In this document: piece by piece, positions 1 through 8,066 of the stretch
Numbering within the stretch: the stretch's first letter is position 1
Layout: every line of letters starts with the position of its first letter
Origin: an uncultured beta proteobacterium
GTDB taxonomy: Bacteria > Pseudomonadota > Gammaproteobacteria > Burkholderiales > Burkholderiaceae_C
Reading direction: 5' to 3'
NCBI GenBank assembly: GCA_903906695.1
Contig: CAIVLG010000081.1
Span: 1 to 48,426, forward strand
Length of the DNA stretch: 48,426 nucleotides
Notes under the pieces: model-generated
The model's database searches: none
Told to the model about the DNA's origin: nothing
Seen by the model: only the letters and a program-made list of their open reading frames with translations
Program-made: the position numbers and the translations under genes

Positions 1-281
1 TCGCGCGAGATCAACTCCTCGGCAACACGCACGGCGTCGCCCGGATTGGCGTTGTCATCACGCGTGATCAGCTCAACCTGTTTGCCATTGACGCCGCCGC
101 TGGCGTTGACTTCATCGACCGCCAGCTCCATACCTTTCTTGTAGGGTTCCAGAAAGGCCGGCTGCGCCTTGTAGCTGTTGACCTCGCCGATCTTGATCAC
201 GCCCTGCGCATGCGCTGCGGGCAGCAAAGCACAAGTCATGGCAAAGCCGGCCGTGTACAGCATCGTTCTTAGCATCTTCAT
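1..281 (-). CDS. Branched-chain amino acid-type ABC transporter substrate-binding protein (truncated by window edge)
   Basis: Only the N-terminal ~93 residues are in the window; the gene continues past the left edge. It starts at an ATG with a GAGGAGA ribosome-binding site. The first ~26 residues form a Sec signal peptide (Lys/Arg start, hydrophobic core, AHA-type cleavage site). The mature start (GVIKIGEVNSYKAQPAF...) and the later GGVNGKQVELITRDDNANP segment are typical of LivK/Peripla_BP_6 periplasmic proteins. It is the last visible gene of the minus-strand run that carries the molybdenum hydroxylase and enamidase, 105 bp after the PF06684 gene. I infer that it binds the substrate of that pathway or a related acid; ligand specificity cannot be read from this fragment. 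Confidence 0.85.
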   Translation of the reverse strand, partial: MKMLRTMLYTAGFAMTCALLPAAHAQGVIKIGEVNSYKAQPAFLEPYKKGMELAVDEVNASGGVNGKQVELITRDDNANPGDAVRVAEELISR

Positions 282-331
282 GTCAAAGTCTCCTCAAATA
301 AAAGTTAAAAAAACAGGCTGGCAAAGTAGCA

Positions 332-358
332 TGGATGCCGGATCGAGTCCGGCATGAC
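332..358. repeat. Half copy of the dispersed palindromic repeat
   Basis: A perfect inverted repeat, ATGCCGGAT-CGA-GTCCGGCAT-like, followed by GAC. It matches the right arm of the longer element found at 1745, 7944 and 27248. It lies between the PF06684 gene and the binding-protein gene, where it could form an mRNA hairpin. Confidence 0.75.
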
Positions 359-386
359 AACGGTATATCGCGAACTTTCATCTCCC

Positions 387-971
387 TTATCTCAGGCCGT
401 CCTGGCCCACGATCTCACTAACCTGCAAACCACCAATGCGCGGCAAGGGGCGTCCGTTGGCTGTGACCACCACCGCGACCACGATCTCATTGGCGCGCGG
501 CGCGTCGCTGACGCGAGCCTCCATCGCGTCAAAGTGGCTGCGCACAAAGGCCGCATCCTTGTGCCCCAGCGGCACATCGAGCGCACTTCCAAGGCCGCCC
601 ATCTTCTTGGCCGAAGGCACTAGTGCCGCGCCCTTCTCGACCGCCTTGCGCAACGGGGCGCCGAGCTTGGGGTGCAGAATGGCTGCTGCATGCTCAAGCT
701 CGCCAGCCTCTCCCACAATGGCGCCCTTGCCATAGCTTTGCGCCTGCGCCGGCGTGATGCCCAGGGCCTCGACACACTTCTGCCCAAGCAGGCCGCCAAG
801 TTCCTCGCCGATGGCGATCAGTTCGTCAAGCTGCTGCGAATATTTGCCAGCATAAGGGTTCTCAATCACCGCCATGGCCAATGCCCGGCGTGTCGGAGGG
901 CTGACGGCCTGACCCATTTCAATCAGGGTTTCGTCCACCTGAACAATGATTTTTCTGATCTTTGCGCTCAT
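387..971 (-). CDS. PF06684 (DUF1185) 'amino acid synthesis' family protein, copy A
   Basis: 194 residues from the ATG preceded by GAAGGAAAG; an in-frame start 18 codons further up lacks support and overlaps the gene before it. The protein begins MSAKIRKIIVQVDETLIEMG and carries the family blocks YGKGAIVGEAGELEHAAA, the VPSAKKMGG segment and LDVPLGHKDAAFVRSHFDA. Structures of family members have a chorismate-mutase-like trimeric fold, but the name 'amino acid synthesis' rests on genome context and the reaction is unknown. Its paralogue lies directly upstream, 35 bp away. Both sit at the distal end of the hydroxylase/ring-reductase/enamidase operon. I infer a role late in that pathway, acting on a dicarboxylate or semialdehyde product. 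Confidence 0.85.
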   Translation of the reverse strand: MSAKIRKIIVQVDETLIEMGQAVSPPTRRALAMAVIENPYAGKYSQQLDELIAIGEELGGLLGQKCVEALGITPAQAQSYGKGAIVGEAGELEHAAAILHPKLGAPLRKAVEKGAALVPSAKKMGGLGSALDVPLGHKDAAFVRSHFDAMEARVSDAPRANEIVVAVVVTANGRPLPRIGGLQVSEIVGQDGLR

Positions 972-1006
972 GGTCTTTCCTTCAGATGTTGGTGGTGGGC
1001 CCGGCT

Positions 1007-1648
1007 TCAGCGCAAGCCGTCCCATTTGCTGACGGCGCTCGCTGCCAGGCCGCCGACGCGGGCGTGGACCCGCGGCCCCGTGCTCATTACCAGAATAAAA
1101 ACAATCTCCTGTGCCGACGGCGCACCCGGAACACGGACTTCCATCGCGTCGAAATGGCTGCGCACATAACTGGCGTTGATGTGCGTCAGTGGCACGTCAA
1201 GCGTGGCGCCGGGGCCACCGACTTTCTTTGTCGATGGCACGATCGCCAGCGCGTTGCCGGGCTGGCCGGTTTTCAGATCGACCTGTCCCTTGGCGTAGGC
1301 GCTGCGCTCACCTTTCCAGCCCAGCAGTTCGCGCATGGCGTAACCTCCCGGTACATGCCAGAGCGCACCGTGCTCCAGTTCTCCGTCGGCGCCGATGATG
1401 GCCCCTTTGCCATAGCCCTCGATGCGCTCGGCTGGCACGTTCATGGCCGCCAGCAGCCGCTGCGCCATCTCGACGCCGACCGGCTGCAGCTCGTCCATCA
1501 TGGGCAGGATGTTGGGTTCAAAGCGACCCGCAAAGGGATTCGTCAGCACCGCGCCGATCGCGCCACGCACAAGAGGTATTGCCGCGACCGGACCAAATTC
1601 ATGGTGGATTTGCTCCACCTGCGTAAAGATGCGTCTGATTTCAATCAT
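1007..1648 (-). CDS. PF06684 (DUF1185) 'amino acid synthesis' family protein, copy B
   Basis: 213 residues, starting MIEIRRIFTQVEQIHHEFG. It is clearly paralogous to the next gene: shared GYGKGAIIGADGELEHGA, PSTKKVGGPGATLDVPL and YVRSHFDAMEVRVPGAP blocks. It differs by an insertion of about 20 residues around residues 100-120 (WHVPGGYAMRELLGWKGER). Conservation of the acidic/His GELEH block and the Arg-Ser-His-Phe-Asp block suggests both copies keep an active site, possibly as hetero-oligomer partners or for different substrates. The reaction is not known. It follows the UPF0280 gene by 21 bp and is probably co-transcribed with the whole minus-strand operon. Confidence 0.85.
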   Translation of the reverse strand: MIEIRRIFTQVEQIHHEFGPVAAIPLVRGAIGAVLTNPFAGRFEPNILPMMDELQPVGVEMAQRLLAAMNVPAERIEGYGKGAIIGADGELEHGALWHVPGGYAMRELLGWKGERSAYAKGQVDLKTGQPGNALAIVPSTKKVGGPGATLDVPLTHINASYVRSHFDAMEVRVPGAPSAQEIVFILVMSTGPRVHARVGGLAASAVSKWDGLR

Positions 1649-1669
1649 GAAGTGATTCCATCCCGTCTT

Positions 1670-2716
1670 TCATGCAAATACCGCGCCAGTTTGCAGCTCG
1701 GCCAGGGGAGAAGAAAATTGCAAAGGTACTGGGTTGAAAAGGCCGTCATTGCGGACTTGATCCGCAATCCATGGCCCCGACCGCCTGGATACCGGGTCAA
1801 GCCCGGTATGACCGCGGTGTATCGACACTTCTCGATCCTCCAAGGTCCTTCGCGCGAGTTCCGTTTCCGCTGTGTCAGTAACCAGCACCTGCTGCTGGCA
1901 CACCAGTGCCGCCGACCAGATCAAGCCGGCGCGCCGCAAGGCTTGCGCCCGCAGCCATCCGGCACGCAAGGCCTGCAGCACCAGTCTGGACTCCAGCGGT
2001 GGCACATCGACCGTGACCAACATTTCGCCTAGATCGGAATCGTCTTTCAGATCACACGCAGGTCGGCGCACGATGCGCTCATCGGGCACATCGACCGCAT
2101 TGGCAATCACCGTGGCTGCTGCGTCGGCCGCCGCTGCGGTGGCGGCCAGCACCGTCACGCTGTCGGCAATGCCCAGCGAAAAACTGCGGCCGCGCCAGCC
2201 GCTGGTGGCCACTCCGCGCACCGGCATACGGCTGCTTACTTCAAACTGGCCGTCACTGTCTATGCCGCGGCGCAATGTCTGCGCATCAAGGCGCGCCAGG
2301 TCAGCGTACAGACCGACACGCACCGACTGCGAGGGTGCCAGGTACAGAGCGATGTCGCCACCGTTGTTGATCCAGGCACGCTCCACCCCCGCACGGTCGT
2401 AGCAACCGACAAGTTCCTCGGCAACGGCACCCGCCACTGCCGCCATCGGCGTGATGTAGCTGGCACTGTAAGGCTGACAAGCCTGCCACATGCGTCGTGC
2501 GATGCGCCCCTGCAGGGGGCAGCGACCACCGACCGGCAAACGCAACAATGGCAGTTCGCGCACCAGTTCATCGAGCACGGGCTGAAAGCGCTGCCACGCA
2601 GCTTCATGCGCTGCTTCGAGTGCAGCGACACTGCCCTCGGCACCGACGATGATGTCGATCGGCCCATGCTGAAAATGCCAGCGGCCATCGGAGAAGCGTG
2701 TGCGGGTTGCAGTCAT
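1670..2716 (-). CDS. UPF0280 (ApbE-like) family protein with a repeat-encoded C-terminal extension
   Basis: 348 residues from the ATG 14 bp after the upstream stop; no strong ribosome-binding site is visible, so coupling to the upstream gene is likely. Segments such as GRWHFQHGPIDIIVG, PYSASYITPMAAVAGAVAEE, WINNGGDIALYL and ATSGWRGRSFSLGIADSVTV are the family blocks. UPF0280 proteins are distantly related to the FMN transferase ApbE, and the GGDIAL element is shared with it. Function is unproven; covalent flavinylation or flavin handling for the neighbouring reductase is a guess from context. Family members are usually 240-290 residues. Here roughly residues 302-324 are translated from a copy of the dispersed palindromic repeat and about 24 more follow before the stop, so the natural C-terminus has probably been replaced or extended. 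Confidence 0.8.
   Translation of the reverse strand: MTATRTRFSDGRWHFQHGPIDIIVGAEGSVAALEAAHEAAWQRFQPVLDELVRELPLLRLPVGGRCPLQGRIARRMWQACQPYSASYITPMAAVAGAVAEELVGCYDRAGVERAWINNGGDIALYLAPSQSVRVGLYADLARLDAQTLRRGIDSDGQFEVSSRMPVRGVATSGWRGRSFSLGIADSVTVLAATAAAADAAATVIANAVDVPDERIVRRPACDLKDDSDLGEMLVTVDVPPLESRLVLQALRAGWLRAQALRRAGLIWSAALVCQQQVLVTDTAETELARRTLEDREVSIHRGHTGLDPVSRRSGPWIADQVRNDGLFNPVPLQFSSPLAELQTGAVFA
1745..1812. repeat. Full copy of the dispersed palindromic repeat, inside a coding region
   Basis: Two palindromic arms (GTCATTGCGGACTTGATCCG... and ...CCGGGTCAAGCCCGGTATGAC) separated by a short spacer. The layout matches the copies at 7944 and 27248. This copy lies within the 3' part of the UPF0280 reading frame, which passes through it without a stop. 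Confidence 0.85.
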
Positions 2717-2730
2717 GACTGTTGTGCGTT

Positions 2731-4266
2731 TCAGCCCAACATGGGCGGCTGTCCCAGCGGCCATGGATTGTTGGCAGAGGCCTGCAGCCACTGTCTGGCC
2801 AGCGGCGCACCTTCACTGTGCCAAGCGCCCCTTTGCAGCGCATCTTCGAGCGTGCGCACATAGTCCATGTGACCCCCGAGGGCGCGGTAGTCCGCCGTCT
2901 TCATGCTGAATTCGATAGGCGCAATGATGGCCGGCGTGGGCACGGTACCAAAACTGTTGTCGGGCATGCGCATGACATCCACCATCACCGTGATGCCGCC
3001 GCCCGGCCAGACGTAAGCCGGCGCACCGCCGCAGGTCACGTTGACCAGCCCGTTCTTGATGGCACGTGTCAGCAGCACCGGGTTCTCCGTCACACCGGCA
3101 CGCAGGCTGCCACCAGCGCCGGCCAGAAAAAGTACGGTCGTCAGCGAGGGTTCGCAGTTTTCACCGACGCGCTCCACCACGGCGCGCACCTCGGCCGGCA
3201 TTTCCTGCTCAACCGGTTTCAAGGCCTCATCCAGCACGTACCAGCTGGCATGCTCGCCGGTGGTCGAGGTCATCAGCAGACGCAAGCCGGGCCAGGCCAC
3301 TTTGGCGTCCCAGCCCTCGATGATGGACAGCGGATCGGCGATGTCGGTACCGCCCCAACCGGTGCCCGGATTGGCCACTTGAAAATAGCGCCCGGGCGTG
3401 GACTTGCGACCGTGCATCTGGATGCCGGAGGGCCGCATGTCGAGACAGCGCCCGGCCTGATGTTCGGTCAGCACGCCAGTGATGTGGTCGTCCACCACCA
3501 CCACCTCGTCGGCCTTGCCGAGCAGTTGCTCGGCGAAGATGCCGACGGTGGCGGAGCCGCAACCGACGCGCATGCGTTTTTCCTCGACACCGTTGACGAT
3601 GGGCGCTCGACCGGCCTGTATCAGGACCTCGGAGCCGCCCTCAATCGAGAGCGCCACCGCCTGCTTGTTGCCCAGCGCCTCCATCATTTCGACCGTCACC
3701 CGCCCCTCTTTCTTGCTGCCACCGGTGAGGTGATGCACACCGCCCAGAGAAAGCATCTGCGAGCCGTACTCGGCGGTTGTCACGTGGCCAACGACCTCGC
3801 CCTTGCAGCGCACAGGAGCCTGCTCCGGTCCCAGAAAACGGTCGGTATCGATCTTTACCTTCAAGCTGCAGTAGCTGAAGATGCCCTCGGTCACCACCGT
3901 CACCGTATCAACGCCCGCCACCGTGGACGAAACAATGAACGGCGCTGGCTTGTAGTCGGGGTAGGTGGTTGATGAACCGACACCGGTAATGAAAACATCG
4001 TCACCCGTGATCGGTTCTGCGGGCGGTGTCTGCGCATCGGCAGCGTCATGGCGTTCCCGCGCGAGAAACGGAACCAAGGCCGGTTCTGCCTTGCTCAACT
4101 CGCGGCGCAGCATCAGCACCGGATCAACGCGCACCAAGGTACCGTCGCGATTCGCATAGCGGTCGCAGGCACCCATGCGACCGTTGGTGATCTGGCACAA
4201 CACCGGGCAGGCATTGCATGCAATCTTCTGGTTTGGTGCACCGTCAATTCTTTTGGATCCGGTCAT
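2731..4266 (-). CDS. hnr: 6-hydroxynicotinate reductase-like iron-sulfur/flavoprotein
   Basis: 511 residues from the ATG 22 bp after the hydroxylase stop. The N-terminus carries four cysteines (C17, C20, C24, C34) in IACNACPVLCQITNGRMGAC, suited to a [4Fe-4S] cluster. The rest (FITGVGSSTTYPDYKPAPFI, YGSQMLSLGGVHHLTGGSKK, GGTDIADPLSIIEGWDAKVA, TCGGAPAYVWPGGGITVMVD) resembles, from memory, proteins annotated as 6-hydroxynicotinate reductase. In Eubacterium barkeri that enzyme uses reduced ferredoxin to convert 6-hydroxynicotinate to 1,4,5,6-tetrahydro-6-oxonicotinate, the substrate of enamidase. An enamidase-like gene and a molybdenum hydroxylase in the same operon make a ring-reductase role likely. 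Whether the ring is nicotinate or another N-heterocycle cannot be decided from sequence. Confidence 0.75.
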   Translation of the reverse strand: MTGSKRIDGAPNQKIACNACPVLCQITNGRMGACDRYANRDGTLVRVDPVLMLRRELSKAEPALVPFLARERHDAADAQTPPAEPITGDDVFITGVGSSTTYPDYKPAPFIVSSTVAGVDTVTVVTEGIFSYCSLKVKIDTDRFLGPEQAPVRCKGEVVGHVTTAEYGSQMLSLGGVHHLTGGSKKEGRVTVEMMEALGNKQAVALSIEGGSEVLIQAGRAPIVNGVEEKRMRVGCGSATVGIFAEQLLGKADEVVVVDDHITGVLTEHQAGRCLDMRPSGIQMHGRKSTPGRYFQVANPGTGWGGTDIADPLSIIEGWDAKVAWPGLRLLMTSTTGEHASWYVLDEALKPVEQEMPAEVRAVVERVGENCEPSLTTVLFLAGAGGSLRAGVTENPVLLTRAIKNGLVNVTCGGAPAYVWPGGGITVMVDVMRMPDNSFGTVPTPAIIAPIEFSMKTADYRALGGHMDYVRTLEDALQRGAWHSEGAPLARQWLQASANNPWPLGQPPMLG

Positions 4267-4288
4267 GGTTGCAAATGTAGCGTGAGTC

Positions 4289-7057
4289 TTATTTTTTCGC
4301 CAGGATCGCTGCGCGCACCCGGTCCGGTGTCGCCGGGATTTGACGGATCCGCACGCCCACGGCCTTGTGGATCGCATTCAGAATGGCGGGCGCCGTCGCC
4401 ACCAGTGCCGGCTCGCCCACGCCCTTGGCGCCATAGGGTCCGAGCGGCTCGCTGTCTTCGATGATGTGAACCGTGATCGGTGGGATGTCACCCACCGTCG
4501 GGATCACGTAATCGTGCAGGTTGTCGGTGCGCCCACTGATGTACTCTTCCATCAGGGCCAGACCCAGGCCTTGCGCCACGCCGCCGTGGATTTGCCCTTC
4601 GACCTGCGTCGGATTGACAGCGCGTCCCACGTCATGCGCGGCATGAATGTGCAGCACCCGGACCGTGCCGAGTTCGATATCGACCTCCACTTCGGCAATC
4701 TGGGCCGCAAAGCCGTAGGTCGCGTAGGGCACGCCCTGACCGTTGGCATCGAGCGGCACGGTCGGCGGATTAAAGTAGCCTTGGCCCGAGAAAACATCGC
4801 CGCGATCACTGGCCGAAAGGCTCGCCAGGTCCAGTTGGCGTTCAACATCTCCGTCGAGGCCAGTGAGGATACCTGCGTCCAGGCGCAGGCGGGTGCTTTG
4901 CCCCAGATCCAGCGCCTGCAGCAGCTGACGCCGAAGATCTTCACCGGCGAATCTGGCGGCATTGCCGGAGACGAAGGTCTGACGCGACGCCGAAGACTTG
5001 CCTGCATCTTCGGTCAGATCGGTATCGCCCATCACCTGATCAATCAGCGCCACCGGCAAACCCACCGCGTCGGCAAATATCTGCGGTATCACGGTGCCGC
5101 TGCCCTGGCCTATTTCCTGCGCGCCGTTGTAAAGCATCAAGCGGCCGTCGCGGCGCAGAGCGCCCACCATGGTGGAGGGATTGGCGATCACGGTGTTGCC
5201 GATGCCATACCACATGCTGGCCACGCCGACACCGCGTCGCAAGGGGCTGCTGTTCGCTTCGGCCCGGGTGTTGAAGGTCTGCACCATCGCCCGTGCCGTC
5301 TGCCAGGCCGGTCGCAACACCTCCAGGCACTGCACCATGCCCACACTGGCCGCAAGCACCTGTCCGGTGGCCGTCGCCTGACCGACGCGAATCGCGTTCT
5401 TGAGTCTGAACTCGAACGGGTCGATGCCAACCTTGTCCGCGAGTTGGTCGAGCAGGGCCTCGGTCACGATGTGCGCCTGCGGCACACCGAAGCCGCGAAA
5501 CGCACCCGAGATGGCGTTGTTGGTGTACACCGCCCTGGTCAGCGCCCGCAGATGTGGCACATAGTACGGACCGGTCGCGTGCACCGGCACCCGATTGGCC
5601 ACTGTGCTGCCCCAGCTGGCGTAAGCACCGGTGTTGAAATCACCGTGAAAATCCAGCGCGGTCAGCCGACCCTCGGCGTCACAGCCGAAGCGGGCGCGAA
5701 TGCGTGACGGGTGTCGCTTGGTGGTGGACTGCATCGATTCCAATCGACTGTAGACCGTGCGCACTGGGCGCTTGAGCTGCCACGCTGCCAACGCCAGCAG
5801 CGGTTGGATCGATACATCGAGCTTGCCACCAAAACCTCCACCCACCGCCGAAGGCACGATGTGCACGGCCTGCTTCGGTAGCTTGAGCACACGCGCCACC
5901 TCGTCGCGGTCCATCACCGGGGTCTGAGTGCAGGCGAAGATGCGCAGGCGCTGCTCGCCGTCCTGCTCGAACACTTCGGCGTAACCCGCTTCCGGTTCGA
6001 TGTAGGCATGCTCGACATAGCTGGTGCGGTATTCATCTTCGGCCACAAAGGCCGATTGCGCCAACGTGGCAGCGGCGTCGCCCTTGACGACACGACCACG
6101 GCACAGCACGTTTTCTGGGGCAAAGCCGTGCAACAACGCACCGGTCGCCGTCAGTGCCTTCTCGCTGGTATCGAGCGGCTCCTCGACTTGCCAGCTGATG
6201 GGGATGTCACCCTCGTCAATCGCCTGGACTGCCTCCATGGCACCGACAATGAGCAGCACGGCCTCGCCGCGCATGCGCACATGGCCGTCCGCCAGCACCG
6301 GCTGATCCTTGGGTTCCGCAAAGACCGCAAAGCTGTTTTCCGGCACATCCGTGGCGCTGAAGACAGCGACCACCTGCGGATGCCGGCGCTTGAAGGCGTC
6401 AAGGTCGCCGAGCGTGAAGCTGGCACGCGCATGCGGCGAGCGCACCGTTCGCAGCCACAGACTATCCACCGGATACTGGTCAGCACCAAACTTTTCGGCG
6501 CCGGTGATCTTGGCCTGGCCGTCGAGTCGGGCCAGCCGTGCACCGACTGCGTGACCGGCAGCGGGCGCAGGTAGATCGAACTGGCCGTGCGCAACATCGA
6601 GCACCGCCTCGATGATCTTGCGGTAGCCGGTGCAACGACACAGCACGCCTGCCAGGCCATCCTGCACCTGCTGTTCGGTCGGCTTCGGATAGCGTCGCAG
6701 CAGGTCAGAGGCAGCCATCAACATGCCCGGTGTGCAAATGCCGCATTGCGCCGCACCGTGGGCCAGGAAAGCCTGCTGCAATCGGCCGATCTTGCCGTCG
6801 CAGGCCAGTCCTTCAACCGTGGTCACGTCCCGGCCGTCGCACTGCGCCACCGCCGTGATGCACGAGCATATCTGCCGGTCGTCGAGCAGCACGGTGCAGG
6901 CACCGCAGTCGCCCGAATGGCAACCGATCTTGGTGCCAGTCAAACCCAGATCGTCGCGCAGCAAATCCGACAAGCGCTTTGCCGGGTCGGCGAGGACCTC
7001 GATCGCCTTGCCGTTCAGGTTCAGACAGATTGTCTGCATGGCAGCGGTCTTATTCAT
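4289..7057 (-). CDS. Molybdenum hydroxylase, fused [2Fe-2S] and molybdopterin subunits (xanthine dehydrogenase family)
   Basis: 922 residues. Residues ~8-85 form the plant-type [2Fe-2S] domain (C46, C51, C54 and C64 or C66). Residues ~90-160 form the helical [2Fe-2S] domain (CGIC at 105-108, CRC at 140-142). From ~172 on is the large molybdopterin subunit, with GGGFGGK, GAFRGFGVPQ and the C-terminal GAKGVGEPA motif carrying the catalytic Glu. The small and large subunits are normally separate in CoxSL-type enzymes; here they are fused, as in the Desulfovibrio aldehyde oxidoreductase Mop, but an FAD subunit is encoded directly upstream. The start overlaps that gene's stop (ATGAATAA), so the two are probably translationally coupled. 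Such enzymes hydroxylate N-heterocycles next to nitrogen with water as oxygen source. From context I infer hydroxylation of nicotinate or a similar ring before reduction. Confidence 0.92.
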   Translation of the reverse strand: MNKTAAMQTICLNLNGKAIEVLADPAKRLSDLLRDDLGLTGTKIGCHSGDCGACTVLLDDRQICSCITAVAQCDGRDVTTVEGLACDGKIGRLQQAFLAHGAAQCGICTPGMLMAASDLLRRYPKPTEQQVQDGLAGVLCRCTGYRKIIEAVLDVAHGQFDLPAPAAGHAVGARLARLDGQAKITGAEKFGADQYPVDSLWLRTVRSPHARASFTLGDLDAFKRRHPQVVAVFSATDVPENSFAVFAEPKDQPVLADGHVRMRGEAVLLIVGAMEAVQAIDEGDIPISWQVEEPLDTSEKALTATGALLHGFAPENVLCRGRVVKGDAAATLAQSAFVAEDEYRTSYVEHAYIEPEAGYAEVFEQDGEQRLRIFACTQTPVMDRDEVARVLKLPKQAVHIVPSAVGGGFGGKLDVSIQPLLALAAWQLKRPVRTVYSRLESMQSTTKRHPSRIRARFGCDAEGRLTALDFHGDFNTGAYASWGSTVANRVPVHATGPYYVPHLRALTRAVYTNNAISGAFRGFGVPQAHIVTEALLDQLADKVGIDPFEFRLKNAIRVGQATATGQVLAASVGMVQCLEVLRPAWQTARAMVQTFNTRAEANSSPLRRGVGVASMWYGIGNTVIANPSTMVGALRRDGRLMLYNGAQEIGQGSGTVIPQIFADAVGLPVALIDQVMGDTDLTEDAGKSSASRQTFVSGNAARFAGEDLRRQLLQALDLGQSTRLRLDAGILTGLDGDVERQLDLASLSASDRGDVFSGQGYFNPPTVPLDANGQGVPYATYGFAAQIAEVEVDIELGTVRVLHIHAAHDVGRAVNPTQVEGQIHGGVAQGLGLALMEEYISGRTDNLHDYVIPTVGDIPPITVHIIEDSEPLGPYGAKGVGEPALVATAPAILNAIHKAVGVRIRQIPATPDRVRAAILAKK

Positions 7058-7898
7058 GGATAGCCTCTTCGATGGCACGCCTGACCAGCGTCAGCGCTGC
7101 ATCGCGCCGGTACGCGGCGCTGCCGCGCACATCGTTTATGGGGCTGAGCACCTGCAAGTCCTGCGGCTCGGCCAAAGCCGACAAGCCGCTCGCCGCGCGG
7201 CGCCCCAGCAGCTTTTGTTCCAGAGTGCGCAGTCGTTGCGCCACTTCGGAGCAGGAGCCCACGGCAATGCCGGCGTGGCGGATAACACCCCCAGCGTCGG
7301 TGTCGATCAGCACCGACACCATGGCGATAGAGATCACCAGATAGCGTCGGTTGCCAAGCTTGACAAAACTCGATCGCGCACACTCGCGCCGCGGCACCAG
7401 GATGGCGGTCACCAGTTCCCCGGGCAGGCGCGCAGTGCGCCGGTTGCCCAGCACAAACTGGCTCAGTGGCACACAGCGCCGACCCGTGAGCGAGGCCAAT
7501 TCCACCTGTGCGTCCAAAGACAGCAGCACCGGAATGCCGTCCGCCGATGGCGATGCATTGCAGACGTTGCCGGCCACAGTACCGACGTTCTGCACCTGGA
7601 TGCCACCCACGTCGCGAGCCGCCTGTTGCAGACCACGAAATTGTGCGGGCAAGGCGGCGCGGGCAATCTGACTCCAGGTCACCGTCGCGCCAATGCGCCA
7701 TTGCGTTCCATCGTCATGCAGGGTTTGTAACTCGGGCAGCGCCGTGATGTCCAGCACCGATTCGGTGATCGCCTGACCACTGCGTGCGGCATAGAAATCG
7801 GTGCCCCCCGCCAGAATCGTCAAGGGCTGCTGCGCCAGGGCACTCAAGGCTTCGTCAAGGCGCTGCGGCCGCAGATAAACGCAAGTCGTGCTCGTCAA
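7050..7898 (-). CDS. Molybdenum hydroxylase FAD-binding subunit
   Basis: CoxM/XdhB-type FAD subunit of ~282 residues. It has the FAD pyrophosphate motif AGGTDF near residue 30 and the second flavin motif NVGTVAGNVCNASPSAD. I place the start at a TTG with an AGAGAGG site 8 bp upstream, because this gives the normal family length and begins just before CVYLRPQRLDEALSAL. The frame stays open for 40 more codons to an ATG, but that part is translation of the dispersed palindromic repeat at 7944 and is unlikely to be natural protein. The C-terminus overlaps the start of the fused Fe-S/Mo subunit. It passes electrons from the Fe-S clusters to an acceptor, NAD or ferredoxin; which one is not visible. 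Confidence 0.85.
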   Translation of the reverse strand: MTSTTCVYLRPQRLDEALSALAQQPLTILAGGTDFYAARSGQAITESVLDITALPELQTLHDDGTQWRIGATVTWSQIARAALPAQFRGLQQAARDVGGIQVQNVGTVAGNVCNASPSADGIPVLLSLDAQVELASLTGRRCVPLSQFVLGNRRTARLPGELVTAILVPRRECARSSFVKLGNRRYLVISIAMVSVLIDTDAGGVIRHAGIAVGSCSEVAQRLRTLEQKLLGRRAASGLSALAEPQDLQVLSPINDVRGSAAYRRDAALTLVRRAIEEAIHE

Positions 7899-7943
7899 TT
7901 CGGGTGCCTCTCTGACGGAAACAGGACTTGCTGATATCCCGTT

Positions 7944-8012
7944 GTCATTGCGGGCTCGACCCGCAATCCAGTGCATGCGTGGCACTGGATCCCGGATCGA
8001 GTCCGGGATGAC
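7944..8012. repeat. Full copy of the dispersed palindromic repeat
   Basis: Left arm GTCATTGCGGGCTCGACCCG and right arm CCGGATCGAGTCCGGGATGAC flank a ~16-bp spacer. It sits between the enamidase stop and the FAD-subunit start, in the operon's transcribed leader, and is open in the FAD-subunit frame. Confidence 0.88.
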
Positions 8013-8066
8013 AAACAACGTACATCCGCCATTTTTTCCATTTCCTTCTCTTGTCGCGTGCTATGC

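Noticed and set aside
354-1169. Long plus-strand frames opposite the PF06684 genes
   Set aside because: They mirror the minus-strand genes in GC-rich DNA and have no ribosome-binding sites or family motifs; the same holds for the many antisense frames elsewhere.
2731-4377. Longer start for the ring reductase, 37 codons upstream
   Set aside because: It would overlap the end of the hydroxylase gene by almost 90 bp and adds an Arg/Trp-rich sequence without family resemblance.
1745-8012. Palindromic repeats as a CRISPR array or as terminators
   Set aside because: Copies are kilobases apart, not regularly spaced, lack U-tracts and lie partly inside coding regions.
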